A stretch of 64,000 nt of DNA from Triops longicaudatus (GCA_022885665.1 JAGQDJ010000077.1:62001-126000), one strand, 5' to 3'. Positions 50,292 through 62,688 are shown, counted from the stretch's first letter. Numbers and translations: made by a program. The notes: generated by a model from the sequence alone, not told the origin.

Positions 50292-51640
50292 TCACTGTTT
50301 CTTAAAACTCTTCAAGATAGGGTAAATATTTTCAAATGCTTCATAAATCTCTTGACGAACTTTAGCACCTACGGATCAAAAAAATTTCCCAATTAAGACA
50401 CGTTAACCAATTTAAATTTCAGCAAAGTGAATCCTACCTGTAAGTACAACTTTCCCGGACACGAAGATCAAGAGCACAATACGAGGCTTCACCATACGGT
50501 AAATAAGACCAGGAAATAATTCTGGCTCGTAGCTGTAGAAGGTTCGAGAGTACAATTAATACGCAGGCAAATATAATTTCCACGACGTCTAATATTGAAT
50601 ATTTTTATACTATTTTTTTTTTCAATTATGTAAGTTATTGTTTAAATTTCTACTTTTTTCCAGCAGTAAGATTTTCCTTACCTACTAAACTGGCTGTGAG
50701 TTAGGACTAAACCTTCAAGGCGGATAGGGAACTTCACATCACAGCTTCCTACCATGTTTTGAATCTTAAAATCTAAAAACTTGGCCTAAGGAATTAAAAG
50801 AAATTAGTAAAAAGAGGAAACAGTAAACGACAATGGGATGTATTCCACACCTGAAAACCAAGTTTCTGTACGATACGGGCATACTTTCGGGCCGCTAAGC
50901 GTGAATCTTCTTCACTTTTAGCGCCAGTACACACCATTTTGCCTGAGCTGAAGATAAGAGCGGTGGTACGAGGTTCTCGAATTCTCATAATAACGGCAGC
51001 AAAACGTTTAGGGTTGTATTCGGCATTACGTGCGTGGAGGGCGATTTTCTTCAAGTCGAGCTTGCATCCCAAGTTGACGGTTGATACAATATTCCTTTGA
51101 AAAAGCAAATATTCGTAAGAAAACAATACGACAGTGGACAATGTATAAGGGAATATACTGTAATTGTGGAATAATGCCCGGATCTGCTGAAGCAGGCGTG
51201 TGAGGAGTCATTGGAGCAGGAGTAGCTGGATTGAACATTGCGGCTGGTGTGTTCTCGGCACCTGCATTGCTCTTATGAGCAGCAGGGGACATCAAGTTTT
51301 GCTAAAAGAGTGCAAAGCATTTAGTTTATTAGGAAATCAGTGTAATAAGAACATAAAAGAAGAGAAAGCATCATACTGGAGTTTGGGGCTGTAACAAATG
51401 CTGCGGCGTGAAGCCAGGCATGCTGTAAGACGTTGTGGCATTGGAAGCTTGTTGTTGATGAGGTAGCGAAAGACCAAAAGGAGAAGGTTGCTGGAACAAA
51501 TTGACAGGATTTCGAGGGAGATTGGAAGCCTGCTGACTTGGCTGGTTCATAGGAATAATTTGCTGGTCTTCTTCTGGTTGATGCAAAGGTGTCCCAATGC
51601 TTGGGATGCTAAATCCCGGGCTCGGAAGCATTTGATCCAT
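50292..51640 (-). CDS. TBP: TATA-box-binding protein
   Basis: The core promoter-recognition subunit of TFIID, also used by SL1 and TFIIIB. Exons 51640-51377, 51301-51159, 51094-50851, 50785-50682, 50532-50438 and 50368-50292 join in phase to 308 residues. Residues 1-135 are the variable disordered N terminus. It opens with MDQM, carries SIPSIGTPLHQPEEDQQI like insect TBP, and ends PMTPHTPASADPGIIPQLQ. The saddle domain (136-308) is near-identical to other animals in both direct repeats: NIVSTVNLGCKLDLKKIALH, IREPRTTALIFSSGKMVCTG, NMVGSCDVKFPIRLEG, YEPELFPGLIYRMVKPRIVL and SGKVVLTGAKVR. The DNA-intercalating phenylalanines lie in conserved context. It ends FKKQ*. A Gly replaces the Cys often found in VNLCC. 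Confidence 0.98.
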
Positions 51641-52734
51641 GGCTTTTGGTAGCCTTTTTGTTACACTAAGTAATTAAAGCTGCCCTATTCTTGCCGTGAA
51701 TTTTGTTGTAACCGTCAACACAACAGAAAGTAAACCATGTAGACCGGCCAATGTGCTCTGACGTTAGGTAGAGCCGATAGGTGACTCCACTGTACAAGAA
51801 AACGACTTTTCTCTTGAAAGTAGCGAGGGGAATTTGAACACCTTTAAGGAACTAACAAGCGTACCAAACTCGGAGCGAATTTTTTTGGAGATAATTTCGT
51901 GAAACTCTTTACATGCTTTCCGATATTTTTTCAAAATATAGCTTCGATTTGATAAGAAACATGTAATTAGGCATACTTCAAGATCTTCTTCTGCCGAGGG
52001 CGTGATAAATTGATAGAATCACTGCAAATTTGCAAATCATATTGAAGAATCATTTCGCATATTTCAGAGCAATTACTGCATTGTTGGCGTCCCCTTTCAG
52101 TTTTTCAAGATTCTCTCCAATAATACAGTAGTTGCTCTGATATACGCGAACTGAGTCTTCAATATGGTTGTGATAGTTTTTTATATCTTTTTTTAAGGTT
52201 TGAATTCATTTCTTATGCATTGCACAGGTAAACTTATATCCTTTCTTTTAACGCATGAATGCCTTATCCCTTTTAATTTCGTGAATTTTTTAGTTTATTT
52301 GATTATTGTACTTTTAGCAAGAACTAGGAACTATGTCTACTGTACTGTAAGCCTTACTTCCGGTTATTCAAAAGCTTCCATGAACAAAGTGTCTTATTTC
52401 GTAGTTCATCGACACTTCATTGCCCGTTTCGCGGGTATTAAGTACCCCTATGTTTTCCCCTCTATCTTCACAGCTTCTGTCCCAAGATCTATACATTGCT
52501 ATAAAAACAAGTGTATTTTTCCCGCTCCCCCTTCTCCCCTATCACGCGCTCATCCTTATACAAATACACACCTGCTCGGGATGCGTCATTCCACAGATGG
52601 TTCGAATTTTGTAACTTTGTTACTTCGACGTCAGTCTCTCTCCTACAAGTGCTCCAGTCACCTCGCCAAGCTGCTCCCGATTACATACTAATTCCTAAAA
52701 AGGACAATAGAACCTAAGGAAGTGTGCAAATTCC
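51641..52734. other. Divergent intergenic region, TBP to the two-pass membrane protein
   Basis: About 1.1 kb separates two outward-facing start codons and should contain both promoters. The plus-strand frames at 52200-52717 overlap in several frames and have no recognisable motif. I find no TATA box I would defend. Confidence 0.5.
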
Positions 52735-53685
52735 ATGCCTAAATCTAAAGGTATGGCAAGTTACGCGATGCTCTCCCAAGACGGAGATGAACGAGATCGT
52801 GAAATCACAAGAGGCTTAGGCCGTCCGTTGCGTTATCGCGACCCAGTCAGGAGAAATCGGTGCTGCAAACCGTGGATCAAATGGACTTTTGCTACGCTCG
52901 TCATTACCTTTCTTGTTGCAGCCAGTGTTCTTATCCCCCTGGCGTTCCTATTATCACCAGATGTTTTTCCTCTTGCCAACTACGTTCAACACGGTAACAC
53001 TGATTCGAGCGAAATTACAACGAAGAACACAAGTAAAAGTACATCCGCACCTGAAACGGTCTATAACAACGCCACTCAGACTCCAAACGGAATTAATCTC
53101 CCTTCAATACCCACGAACGGGACTACAGCTGGGGAAGTAGTTACATTCAATGGAACCAGTTACACTGTCGCGCTCATTAACACCACGTTTCCCGATATTG
53201 TCTCTTCCAACGTAACCTCAAGTCCTGTAACTGTTCCTAATAGTTACACTGAGACAACGAATTTCTCAACAACCACTTCTGACAAACCAAAAAGTACTAA
53301 CTCTTCGAGTTTCTACGATTCTGTGGTTAATTTGAAAAAAGATGTATACGACTGGGCGGTAAGAGCACATTCTTAAAGGTCACCTTTAATACAGTACTAA
53401 TTGTATTTCTTAGGAGAGAACTTTTTCTCAGCTTCCACTGATTCCTACAGTCATCACAGCTTCGGCAGTCTTCTTGGCGCTAACAACCATATTATGGCTA
53501 GTACTTTATCGTCGCATCGTACGTCGTCAACGTCGAAGAGCTATTTCGGTACGACAGAACATTTATTTTTCGACAAATTAACATAATTATTTACTTATTT
53601 AATTTTTTTTCTACAGAAAATGATAACTGATTTGCAAACTGGAGACAAATCAGTGCTTTTATCCAACAGCTCGGATGAAGAGTAA
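52735..53685 (+). CDS. Two-pass membrane protein with a heavily N-glycosylated loop
   Basis: Exons 52735-53358, 53414-53548 and 53617-53685 join in phase 0 to 275 residues. Residues 1-50 are cytoplasmic and basic near the membrane (RRNRCCKPWIKW). TM1 spans about 51-73 (TFATLVITFLVAASVLIPLA). The loop 74-214 is Ser/Thr/Asn-rich with about ten N-x-S/T sequons. TM2 spans about 215-239 (IPTVITASAVFLALTTILWL) and is followed by a basic tail (RRIVRRQRRR) and the acidic end SNSSDEE. By the positive-inside rule both termini face the cytosol. No enzymatic motif is visible and I do not recognise the family. The two Cys at 43-44 beside TM1 could be palmitoylated. Reading through the first donor would instead stop four residues later and lose TM2. 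The start could also be the ATG at 52753. Confidence 0.75.
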
Positions 53686-53772
53686 ATTTGAGAGCAATTT
53701 TAATCTTCTTCTTGAGAATGTCGCGGACGATAATACGTCGGATATTCGACGTGGTTCGTCTTAAAACTTTTA

Positions 53773-53778
53773 AATAAA
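53773..53778 (+). promoter_or_regulatory. Polyadenylation signal of the two-pass membrane protein gene
   Basis: AATAAA 88 bp after the stop codon at 53683-53685. It lies 185 bp from the MLH3 stop codon on the opposite strand, so the two 3' UTRs probably meet or overlap. Confidence 0.6.
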
Positions 53779-53962
53779 TAAAAATAACTTTAATCTTCCT
53801 TCATGTAAGACCATCAATTCGGGGAAATTTAACTAAAATATGTATTTCACAACCAAAACTGCGCATTACAACTGCGCTACATTTGCCTTATACGCCTTAA
53901 AATTTTGCTTCTTTGGGCATTTGTACGAACGAATACTGTAGTCAACGGACGGGGATGGAATA

Positions 53963-56900
53963 TTACTTTCTTCGCTGTTTCAGTGAAGCAAAATTTAAGC
54001 GTGTGCTTGGCTGGTCCTATGTGCAACGAATACAGACATGTTAATTAATAAAAACAAATCTTGTGACAATTTTCTTTAACTCTGCTTACCGACGGAGAAG
54101 CTAAATTTTCTAATTGACTTAGGGCGACGATTGGTGCAATTACCGGCCTTCCATGTGCGCACTGGAAGGGTAGATCACAGGACTGTAAAGACCGAATCAA
54201 TTCTTGGCATTCCTCATTACTTAACGGATCCCCAAACTTAACAGCACCTATAGCACAGAATTAGTCAATAAATTGAATTAAATTTAAGAGTTGCAATAAT
54301 ACCTCTGCATGCCAAAGAGTTCAGCACGTTACGAACTACATTCGGAAAACCACTACGTAATGCTCCGCCAGTTTCTTTAAGAAAACTGAGTTCTTCTCGT
54401 ATCATGTCAACTATCAATGGTAGATAGGCCAAACTTCGACCACGCCGCACCTAAAGGAGTGAATTTTAGGAACATTAATAAAATTTTATTACGCTAAAAC
54501 TATAAGAAGGTCAGTTAAATAACAAAAACTGAAGACAATGATATAAACGCAGAATACATGAATGAGTGTTAAGTAACTCTAGTTACAACAAATTACTTCC
54601 GAATTTTCTCTGGCTGCGAAACATGCCGGCATCCTGCTCACTGTAACGTTTTCTTCTTCTCCGTTGGTCACTTGGCACGCCAGGCCAAATCTTTCCAGTT
54701 TACGACCATAAATTCTCACAAGCCGAGTCTCTTCAGGGCTCAGGTTCAACGCAACTGGAGGAATTATTGGTACCGATTTGACCACTAGACAATTTTTATC
54801 ACTGGGATCCAATTCAGAATGATCTAAAAATTTACAAACTTAAACGTTACAGGAAATATACAGTAAATCATTCGCAAAACTACTACAGTTAATACATTGC
54901 AACACAATGTAAATTCATTCGAGCAGCTATTCCAGCTTCCGAGCTTTTTACCTGTCATTAGCTTTTCTAATCGAACGCGTTCGTGCACTGCATGTTGATC
55001 AAACAGAACTAGCAGGTTCAACCCCGAACTGCCTTGAGCAATGGAAGGAAGATTCGCGAAAGTCAAAGGTGCTGCAGAAACCAAACACGCAATAAACTTA
55101 TTGTCGGCTTGTCCCACAACGCGGAACTGGCGAAAAACCTCTTTATCAAATTTGTAGCTGTCCACTGGGGAAACAAAAGGAGCCAACTGAACAGGATTTA
55201 AGCCTCTCCCTGGGGAAAATGGTCTTTGAAATCGATCGTCTTTCACTTCATCAGGATTTCTCCATTTCATCTCGGCAGTTCGATCACTCTCCATCGCTTG
55301 CACATAATCTTGGATCAAGTTTAATATATTTTCCTTTTCTGTTTCGTCTTCCATCGCCAGCGAAGCTTTTAAAGGCCTGGAGTATTCTTGCGTGAAATTT
55401 TTCATCAACTGTTTCAACCGTGACGGCAAACACGGTAAGCTGTTTATATTTACTACGCTTGCTCTGCTCAAAAATGGAATTTCTCTGCGAATTTCTCCCG
55501 TGTACGCGTTGACGTAAACCGGCTCATCATTGGCGTCGAACGATTGAATCCAACGATACTTGGACTCGTTGCCAATAGTGTCTTGGTTCCTCACCACCTC
55601 GTCGTCTTCTGGCGAGGATAAAGGTGCTAAAGAATTTGCGTCCTTAATTTCGCATTCAAAAGGAGGTAATTGTGGCTCTCCTGGTCCTTCTTTCATTCCA
55701 ATATCTTTTGATTGATTTCCTACTTCTATTTCGCACATCTCTAAACGAGCATCATTAGCCTTAATCTGCTTGGGGCTTTGGGATAAGTGTGCAGTATAAT
55801 GAGTGTCCACTTCTAGGATTTCCGTCGGTGGATGAGGTATAACGGATGATGAATCGGACTCCTGTACGGCAGAATTTTCAGGCGATTGAGTTTCTAGTGT
55901 TCTATTTTTAGAAAAATCAGGTACACACGAAATGTGCCGTTGCTGCGACGAATGTTGACTTCTTTCTACCACAATTTCATCGTGAGCTAAAGCTGGCACT
56001 TCTTCATCTATCATTTGTTCACTTGCAGCGTCAGTACTCGAATAATCACTTTTTTCCAGGCTTCTCGCATTCGATGCAGCAGAACCCGGTGACTCTTGAC
56101 TAGCCATTTTTTGCGTTTCAGAATCTTCGTCACTAAGTTCAGTTTTGTTAGTATCTTTGTGTCCATTGAGACTCTTTGCCGATTCTGCATGATTACGGAG
56201 GACTTCATAAATTTTTTTCGAATTTTCTTCTAAAATTTCAACTGACAGATCCGGATTTTCGCGGTTTGGGTTAGCGATTGGTGTTGGTGTTCTCAAACTG
56301 GTGGATTCCTTTGTGGAAGAATCAATAAAATGTGGATTCAAGTTCGAAAACTGAGTTTGCGTTCTCAGTGCTCTGGCAAGTTTAAATTTCTTTAACATAC
56401 TACCGCCTCCTCGCATACTGACAGCTTTGCCAATGGGAGAAAGATAATTAATGCTTTCATCGAGATTATTACTGAAACGATGTCTTTGAAATTTGTCTAA
56501 AATCTTCCCACTCGACCCTTCTGGCGATTTAGCATCTGCATCCGAAGCTTTTTCACCATTCAGGGGAAAAGAAACGGTTTTTGTACAAGGTTTCTTTGAA
56601 ATGCAAGTTTTGGATGAGCTTTTAGAACGCTTCTCCTTGATTCCGGTGAAGTTTCTTCGCGTAACTACGCTCTGGCGAATGTGCGAAGGCTCTATTAAGC
56701 CAACTGAAGTCATCGGTACTGTATTTTCCATGTTTTGCGTTTGTTTTGAGATAATTCGAGATGCAAGATCTTCTTCTGGCTTCTCTGGAGCGAAGTTGTT
56801 CACTATAAGAAATTCGTTGAGTGAATTTTCCAGGAATTTCGTTACGAGGTCCCAGTTTTTGAACTCTATCTGCGTTTTGCGAGGCTCGTACATTATATCG

Positions 56901-58018
56901 TAAGTTGACGGTGGACAGGTGACGTTGATTACGAATACGGGGTACTTTTCTCCTCGCTTTGTAGGACTTCCAGTAGGTTTGCCGGTTAAATCGAAGGATT
57001 CTTTGATGCCAAAGCGGCAAATTGAGCTCTTCTTAAGTACCTTGTTGAGTAAATGGTGTATTTTGGTGTGCAAAACCAGCCGTTTGTTAACGTACAAGAA
57101 CTGCAGAAGCTTCGTATGGTGGCCTTTGCGACCAATAAAGCCACTAACCCCAAATTTGCTCTCTGAGAGGGTGCTACTGACTGCAAGAAGGGTTTGAGCA
57201 ATAGAGGCCCCAAATAAATGCCGAAAGGAGTCGACCATGGTGGTGGAGGTACGAGTTTGTAGCAGTATTTCGCCATTAACGTCATTTCTTAACGAAAAAG
57301 AGATTTCAGGACGTACTAGGGAAATAGCTTCCAGACACCTGCGAATCTCTTCCAAAGTGAGGCTTTCGTTAACGGCGTTTCGTCGAACAGGCAAGTTGTG
57401 AAGAAAGTCCTGGACGGAGACAGTAGTTCCAGAAGCTGGGCGGCAAGTAGTACTTTCACGGACATCATGTGGTTTTCCGTAGGTGATGAGTTTAGTGTAA
57501 GTTTTCTTGCAGCTTTTGGGCCGAGAAGTGATATCTACTACGGCAGAACAGCTGGCAATACTTGCCAATGCTTCGCCTCGAAAACCGTAGGTTGTAATCG
57601 CGTTTTGCAGCTCCTCTAGACTATGACATTTGCTCGTATAATGCCTAGTTGAAACCAATCAGTGAGTTCCAGCGAAAATAACTTGTTCTAAAATGTTCTA
57701 TTAAGATAATACACCTGCTGCCTACGCGATGCAAATTTTCGGGAGTTATTCCCTGGCCATTATCCACAACATTTATACGAAAATATAGCAGGTGAATTCT
57801 TACTGCAATACAGGAAGGCTTAGCGTCGATGGAGTTAAGAACCTGTTGAAATATAATTTTAAAATGGGAAATAAAATGTATTACCAGTAAGATTTGACGC
57901 TATTTGAATTATTTACCAATTCTTCGACACACTGAGGTATGGAATTGACTAGAATACTTGAGCGAAGTATGTTACGCACATCCCGCGGTAGCTTCGATAT
58001 CCCAGACGAAGAGTTCAT
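53963..58018 (-). CDS. MLH3: DNA mismatch repair protein MLH3
   Basis: A MutL homologue that pairs with MLH1; the MutL-gamma endonuclease acts in meiotic crossover formation and some mismatch repair. Exons 58018-57917, 57842-57715, 57644-54952, 54823-54597, 54450-54303, 54247-54090 and 54016-53963 join in phase to 1169 residues (human about 1450). The N-terminal GHKL ATPase motifs are intact: ELVLNSIDAK, VDNGQGI and YGFRGEALASI, with RHYTSKCHS and LPVRR as in other MLH3s. The MutL transducer domain has FLYVNKRLVLHTKIH. A long acidic Ser-rich linker of about 500 residues follows. The C-terminal endonuclease domain keeps the metal-binding motif DQHAVHERVRLE (DQHA-x2-E-x4-E), LACRGAVKFGD and QCAHGRP. 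The last 18-residue exon is less certain. The gene is absent from Drosophila, so it also bears on taxonomy. Confidence 0.96.
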
Positions 58019-58460
58019 AGTTTGTTGAAAGAATGGCTCAGACTTTGAGGTATTTGTAGCAGCGTCACATGTTGATGTTTACATAGCAGTGAACGCAAGC
58101 ACGGAACATTTTCTTTAACATATAGTTATCCATAGATGGCAGCAGGTTCGCTAGGATATCGGCGCAATTTGTAAGGCTTGTCCCGCGTGTCAACTGATGC
58201 CCAAGTAGGCACCCTTAGGACGATTGGCAACGCCCCTCGCGTCCTGTAAACATACGCATAGCACAATACTCAAACGAACATCACGTTGCTTCAGCCAGTA
58301 ACTTTGTGTTTCGTTACTTTCTACTAAATACCAAAATATCGATTAAGCAGTGAACTTGTAATCAAGTGCCAAATAATTGGGATCAAATTTGTATCCAAGC
58401 TCTCTATACACGTGCCTGTAGCGTTTATTTCTCATACTCAGAAAGTATAACTAAAAAACC
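58019..58460. promoter_or_regulatory. Head-to-head promoter interval, MLH3 / SETD3-like
   Basis: Only 442 bp separate the divergent start codons of MLH3 (minus) and the SETD3-like gene (plus), so both promoters must lie here or overlap the neighbouring exons. I see no clear TATA box, which would suit housekeeping genes. Coordinated expression is possible but not shown. Confidence 0.5.
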
Positions 58461-59635
58461 ATGGGAAAAAATAACAGAAGCAAAAACGTCCCTCCTACTA
58501 CTTCTGAAGCAGGGCAAACTCCTTACACAGATACTAAAACCGTAAGGAAAGGCTTAACCGTACAACAGCGTAATGATCTAGCTGAACTAATGGACGATCT
58601 CTTGCAAAGTAAGCAAGTTTCGATAGTAAAACTATCTAAAACAAAGACATTGTTTGTATTCAACAGAATGCACACTGCCTTTCCCGACTTCAAATCCCGC
58701 CAAAGACTGGGACATGTATTTAGAGCTGTATAAAGTCATCGAGAGCATACGAGAAAGAGAAAAAAGTAATTTATGTTCAAAAATAATTTTCTGTCTAGTT
58801 CAACAAACTAATAATTTTCTACATTAAGCTCTGAGATGTAAAAAGCTTTTCTATAGGTTTACGAACAAATGCTGAGACGGACAGAAGCCTCAAATTTCCG
58901 TCCTTTCTCAATTGGCTCAATGAAAACAGTGCTGTGATCAGAAATGTTGAGATCACCAACTTTCCCTTATATGGTTATGGCCTCAAAGCCTTGAAAAACG
59001 TCTCTGAAGGGGAACGCATCTTGTCCATCCCTGTACGGCTGATGATGAGCGTCGAAAGTGCTAAAGCGTCGTCTCTAGGTTCGTACCATTTATTTAAAAC
59101 TTTTGTGAAAAAAATACTAGAAATTGAAAAAGCAGTATATACAAAAATCAATATTTCCATACTTTCTTTGCCTTTATTAATGTGTTTCTCAATATAGGTT
59201 CACTAATTCAGAAAGATCCAATGTTAAAAGCTATGCCAAACGTTTGCTTGGCTTTGCATCTGTTGAACGAGAGACACAATCCCAATTCATTTTGGTTGCC
59301 ATACCTTTCCGTTTTACCTAGTTCCTACACCACGGTGATGTATTTCACGCCTGAGGAGATGCAAGAACTGAAAGGCTCACCAGCACTTGGTAAACAAAAC
59401 GAATTCACTATCTATATTCTTATCAAATTGCAAAAGAAATACGATTATTCGAGAAATGAATTACGGTTTTTCTGTATGTAATGTATTTAAATTCTGAACA
59501 ATCTTTTTTAGAGGAAGCTATCAAACAATGTCGGAATGTAGCACGCCAATACGCTTATTTCTACACGATCCTTCATAGTAGCAAAGATCCTGCTCTCTCC
59601 TTCCTGCGTGCCAACTTCACCTACGACGAGTACCG
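58461..59635 (+). CDS. SETD3: SETD3-like protein-histidine methyltransferase, 5' part only
   Basis: SETD3 methylates actin His73 with S-adenosylmethionine in the cytoplasm. Exons 58461-58608, 58857-59078, 59198-59389 and 59512-59635 join in phase (about 228 residues) and end at a good GTATGT donor. Family landmarks appear in order: MGKNNRSKN (human begins MGKKSR), FLNWLNENSA, GYGLKALKNVSEGERILSIP, LMMSVESAKASSLG, NVCLALHLLNERHNPNSFW, PYLSVLPSSYTTVMYFTPEE, CRNVARQYAYFYTIL and FTYDEYR. The following WAVS-type segment, the rest of the SET domain with its catalytic tyrosine, and the substrate-binding Rubis domain were not found. Downstream exons must lie beyond the opposite-strand gene at 59885-62534 or outside the window; otherwise the gene is truncated. 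Confidence 0.88.
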
Positions 59636-59884
59636 GTATGTACAAGTACTTTTCCTTATTCTCATAACATAAAATAGCACGAGCATGCCACCTATGAGCC
59701 AAAAATTAATTTTATTCAACTCTTTTACACTCATAACCGCCCATAGGGATACTATAATTTGCCCTTCATAATAACTTAAACATCAATTTTTTCTCATACA
59801 TGGGAAAAAGCAAGCATACCCACAGCAAAGATACAGTAAGGACAAATCACCCAAGGTTTGTTCCTTTGTTGCATTAAGTCTACA

Positions 59885-62534
59885 TTATGAAGGAGGACCT
59901 CGTGTCCCCCGTGGCATACTTTGGACACTTTGGCGGACACTGACGCTTCGTCTTAGTGTGCCCCATAAACTTGAACGCTTATAAGGCAATTTGGCATAAC
60001 CATTCCTTATGCTCGTGGTCCTTGGCAGTACTGGACTCACACTGTCCCCACTGCCGTCGCTACCACCTCCGACTGAACTTGCTCCCGCAGCTTGCGAAGC
60101 AGCTAACGACAAGTTAAACAAAGCGGCCCGATTGCGATACTGCACAGTGGTTTTCTGTTTCCACCTAAAAACGATAAATATGCCACAAAACACCAGCAAG
60201 CAAAACCCGCCAATGGCGCCACTGGCAATAATAGCACTTTTGATACTATGAGGCAACTCTCCTTCATCCTCAATCTCCCGAAAAGTATGATCCCGCAGTA
60301 ATACTTCGATCAACCGAGGTTTCGGCGACGTATTTGTTTCCTCTAATTCAACGTCTTCTGTTGTGAATCCATTGGAGTGGAGAACGTAACTCGGGAACTT
60401 TTTGCGTGGACGAGTGGGTGTTAGACGCGAAGTAGCTATGGGTCGTTGGCCACCGTAAGTTGGTCGACGTACTGGCTGTGTATCGTTAGTACTTTCACCG
60501 CTTTCGTCCTCGTCGTCTATAAAGGTCTGCAATCCATATTCGCCCAGTGATTTCGCTGGCTGATATGGACGTTTAGCTTTGGTAGTGGGTGACGTCGTCG
60601 TTGTTGTAGAAGTAGTTGACGCACTAGAATCGTTCAGATCACGTACTGGCGAACTGAGCGTACTAAGTTGTACTGTTGATCCGCGTATAGGTATAGGAAC
60701 CTGTTTTGATTCGATGTCTTTGAAGGAAGGAAACTTGAATTCGATAGTTTCGGATTCTTCACCGGCAGAATTTTCTTCTTTTGGGAACTGACTCGAAGTA
60801 CTGGGAATAGGAGTCGTACCCGACACTCGTTGACTATTTGCCTTAAAAGGGGTGGGTACTTTGAACGGTCTAGGTGAAGTTGCTGGCCTTTGAAGGTTGG
60901 CTTTACCATTTGACGGTGTTTGTGCACCAATTTCTGGCGAGTTTCCGGTATTCCTGTCAAGTATTTCCGCCAGAGATAAGTTCTTTCCTTGTAGAAGCTC
61001 GCTCAGGCTGACAGGCTTGCTTTCTTTTAGCAACTGACCTAAGTCTAGTCGAGTTGTCGAAGATGGTTCAGATTTCTGCGTAGATGTACTGGTTGTACTG
61101 GTTGGATTTGCTAGGGTTGACGAAGTGATTTCTTCCACGTTCCTCGCACCAGAGGTTTCCTGGTCTGCTTCTTGGTCTTTAGGCTCATTGCCGCCCGTTT
61201 TGGTTACTACTCTCTGCAAATGGGCCGCAATGTGCTTATTGTTGCCCTTCATGACGTCAGCAAGGCTTAGTCCTCTTTGCTGAAGAATTTCGCTCAGACT
61301 TAAGGGCCCTGCATTCCGCAACAGCTCTTTTATGTCAACCTGCGCAGACGGTGCATTGTTAGGTTTGGGCGATTCTGTAGTTGCACGCGTGGTGGGTGAA
61401 GTAACTGGTTTTGGCGTAGTTGACGTAATTGTTGTCGTAGCCTCCGTGGTTGTAGTCGTAGTTGTGCTTGTCTGAATTTCTTCGTGTTCTGGACGAGTTT
61501 TAGGTACTCGATCGGTTTCTTTCTCACGTAGGTTGAACATTTCTTCTATAGCAATTAAGGGTCGAGGTGTTTCAAGCTCCAAATCCAGCACCTTGGGAAT
61601 AGGTACTATTTCTGCCGGAGGTGGTGTCACCTTTTGGGATATGGGAAGATTATCATCAATTTCAGTAACTTCCTTTGCTCCGTTTTCGGATTTTATTGGA
61701 ATTTCCGGGCGTTGAGGCTCGGTTTCGCTGTATTCATCTTCATCATCAGTATGTTCCTTATTGTGTTCGCGATTAGCGTTTTCTTCATTATCGGTATTCT
61801 TAATACCCCATGGTTGTCGCTCACCATTTGGCCGTCTGCGATACGGCGCTGCGGTAGTTCTAGTGCGTGGAGCTCCTGTGGCATGGGCTAATCGCAAATT
61901 TGGTTCACTTCTCGCGTAAGCAGAAGCGGCACTAATGCTGTAATCATTACGGTGAGCATCTGCAGCTTGGTTCCTCCTGGGTGGCTTGCCTAAACCCACA
62001 GGGTGACGCGCAGGGGGCGTGGCTGGAGGAAGTAACGGGTAAAGCTTCCATAATGGTGGTACCTCTTCGTTGTTTGCTTGTGGGCGTGGTCTGTTTGGTA
62101 CATTAGGCAGAAGGGCGTAATTTGGAATCTCTGATAATGGCGAAAGTTCGGAATTTTCGTCACTTGCGTCCACGTGGCCGGAAACCGGTGGCGCCCCTGG
62201 TGGCGGGTTGGGGTGCGGTGGGGGACCCGAATTGATTGCACGGTTCAGGTCTAGCTTCTTTAAGGGTGAGTTCTCATAGAAGTCTTCCGGAGGAGGATTT
62301 GGTGATTGCGGTGGGCGGTGGGGAATTGAACGGCTTGGGGTAGGCGGTCTGCCCGGAATGGAGACAAAATCTGCTAACAGAGCCCATTCTGCGGGTGCGG
62401 AAGGGATAGTTGGCTGGAGAGAAGGAGCGGACAGATTGGTGGGTTCAAAATCAGGAAGCGGTGGACGACGGTTAGGTCCGTGAGGTCGGTACGGTGACGA
62501 CGCGTACATATCGTATCCAGGGTTTTCAATTTTT
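59885..62534 (-). CDS. Large single-pass membrane protein, proline- and threonine-rich, with a SLSELL-type repeat
   Basis: A single exon from an acceptor ending at 62535 to the stop at 59885 encodes 882 residues; the first internal ATG is at 62509. The frame is open back to the acceptor (IENPGYD before that Met), so a 5' exon, probably with the signal peptide, is missing. The ectodomain is Pro-rich, then acidic, with a mucin-like run of Thr. A sequence of about 28 residues occurs twice: ELLRNAGPLSLSEILQQRGL followed by SLADVMKGN, and QLLKESKPVSLSELLQGKNL followed by SLAEILDRN. One TM helix (SAIIASGAIGGFCLLVFCGI) is followed by a 93-residue basic/Ser-rich tail. It looks like an adhesion or matrix-contacting receptor; I do not recognise the family. 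The gene is antisense to, and just downstream of, the last SETD3 exon found. Confidence 0.8.
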
Positions 62535-62688
62535 CTGCAAGGAAAAGTCCATGTAAATCAGTGTTGTTCAGTATTTTTTTTTTAATTGTAATAAGTAATA
62601 TAAAATGCAAAATATTTCTTGGAAGGAAACGTAAATGTCATTGCAATGTTTGGTCACGTACTACAGAAGCGTGATGGAATGTACAATA

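Noticed and set aside
52200..52717. Plus-strand frames upstream of the two-pass protein
   Set aside because: Three mutually overlapping frames with no motif. The stretch is more likely promoter and 5' UTR.
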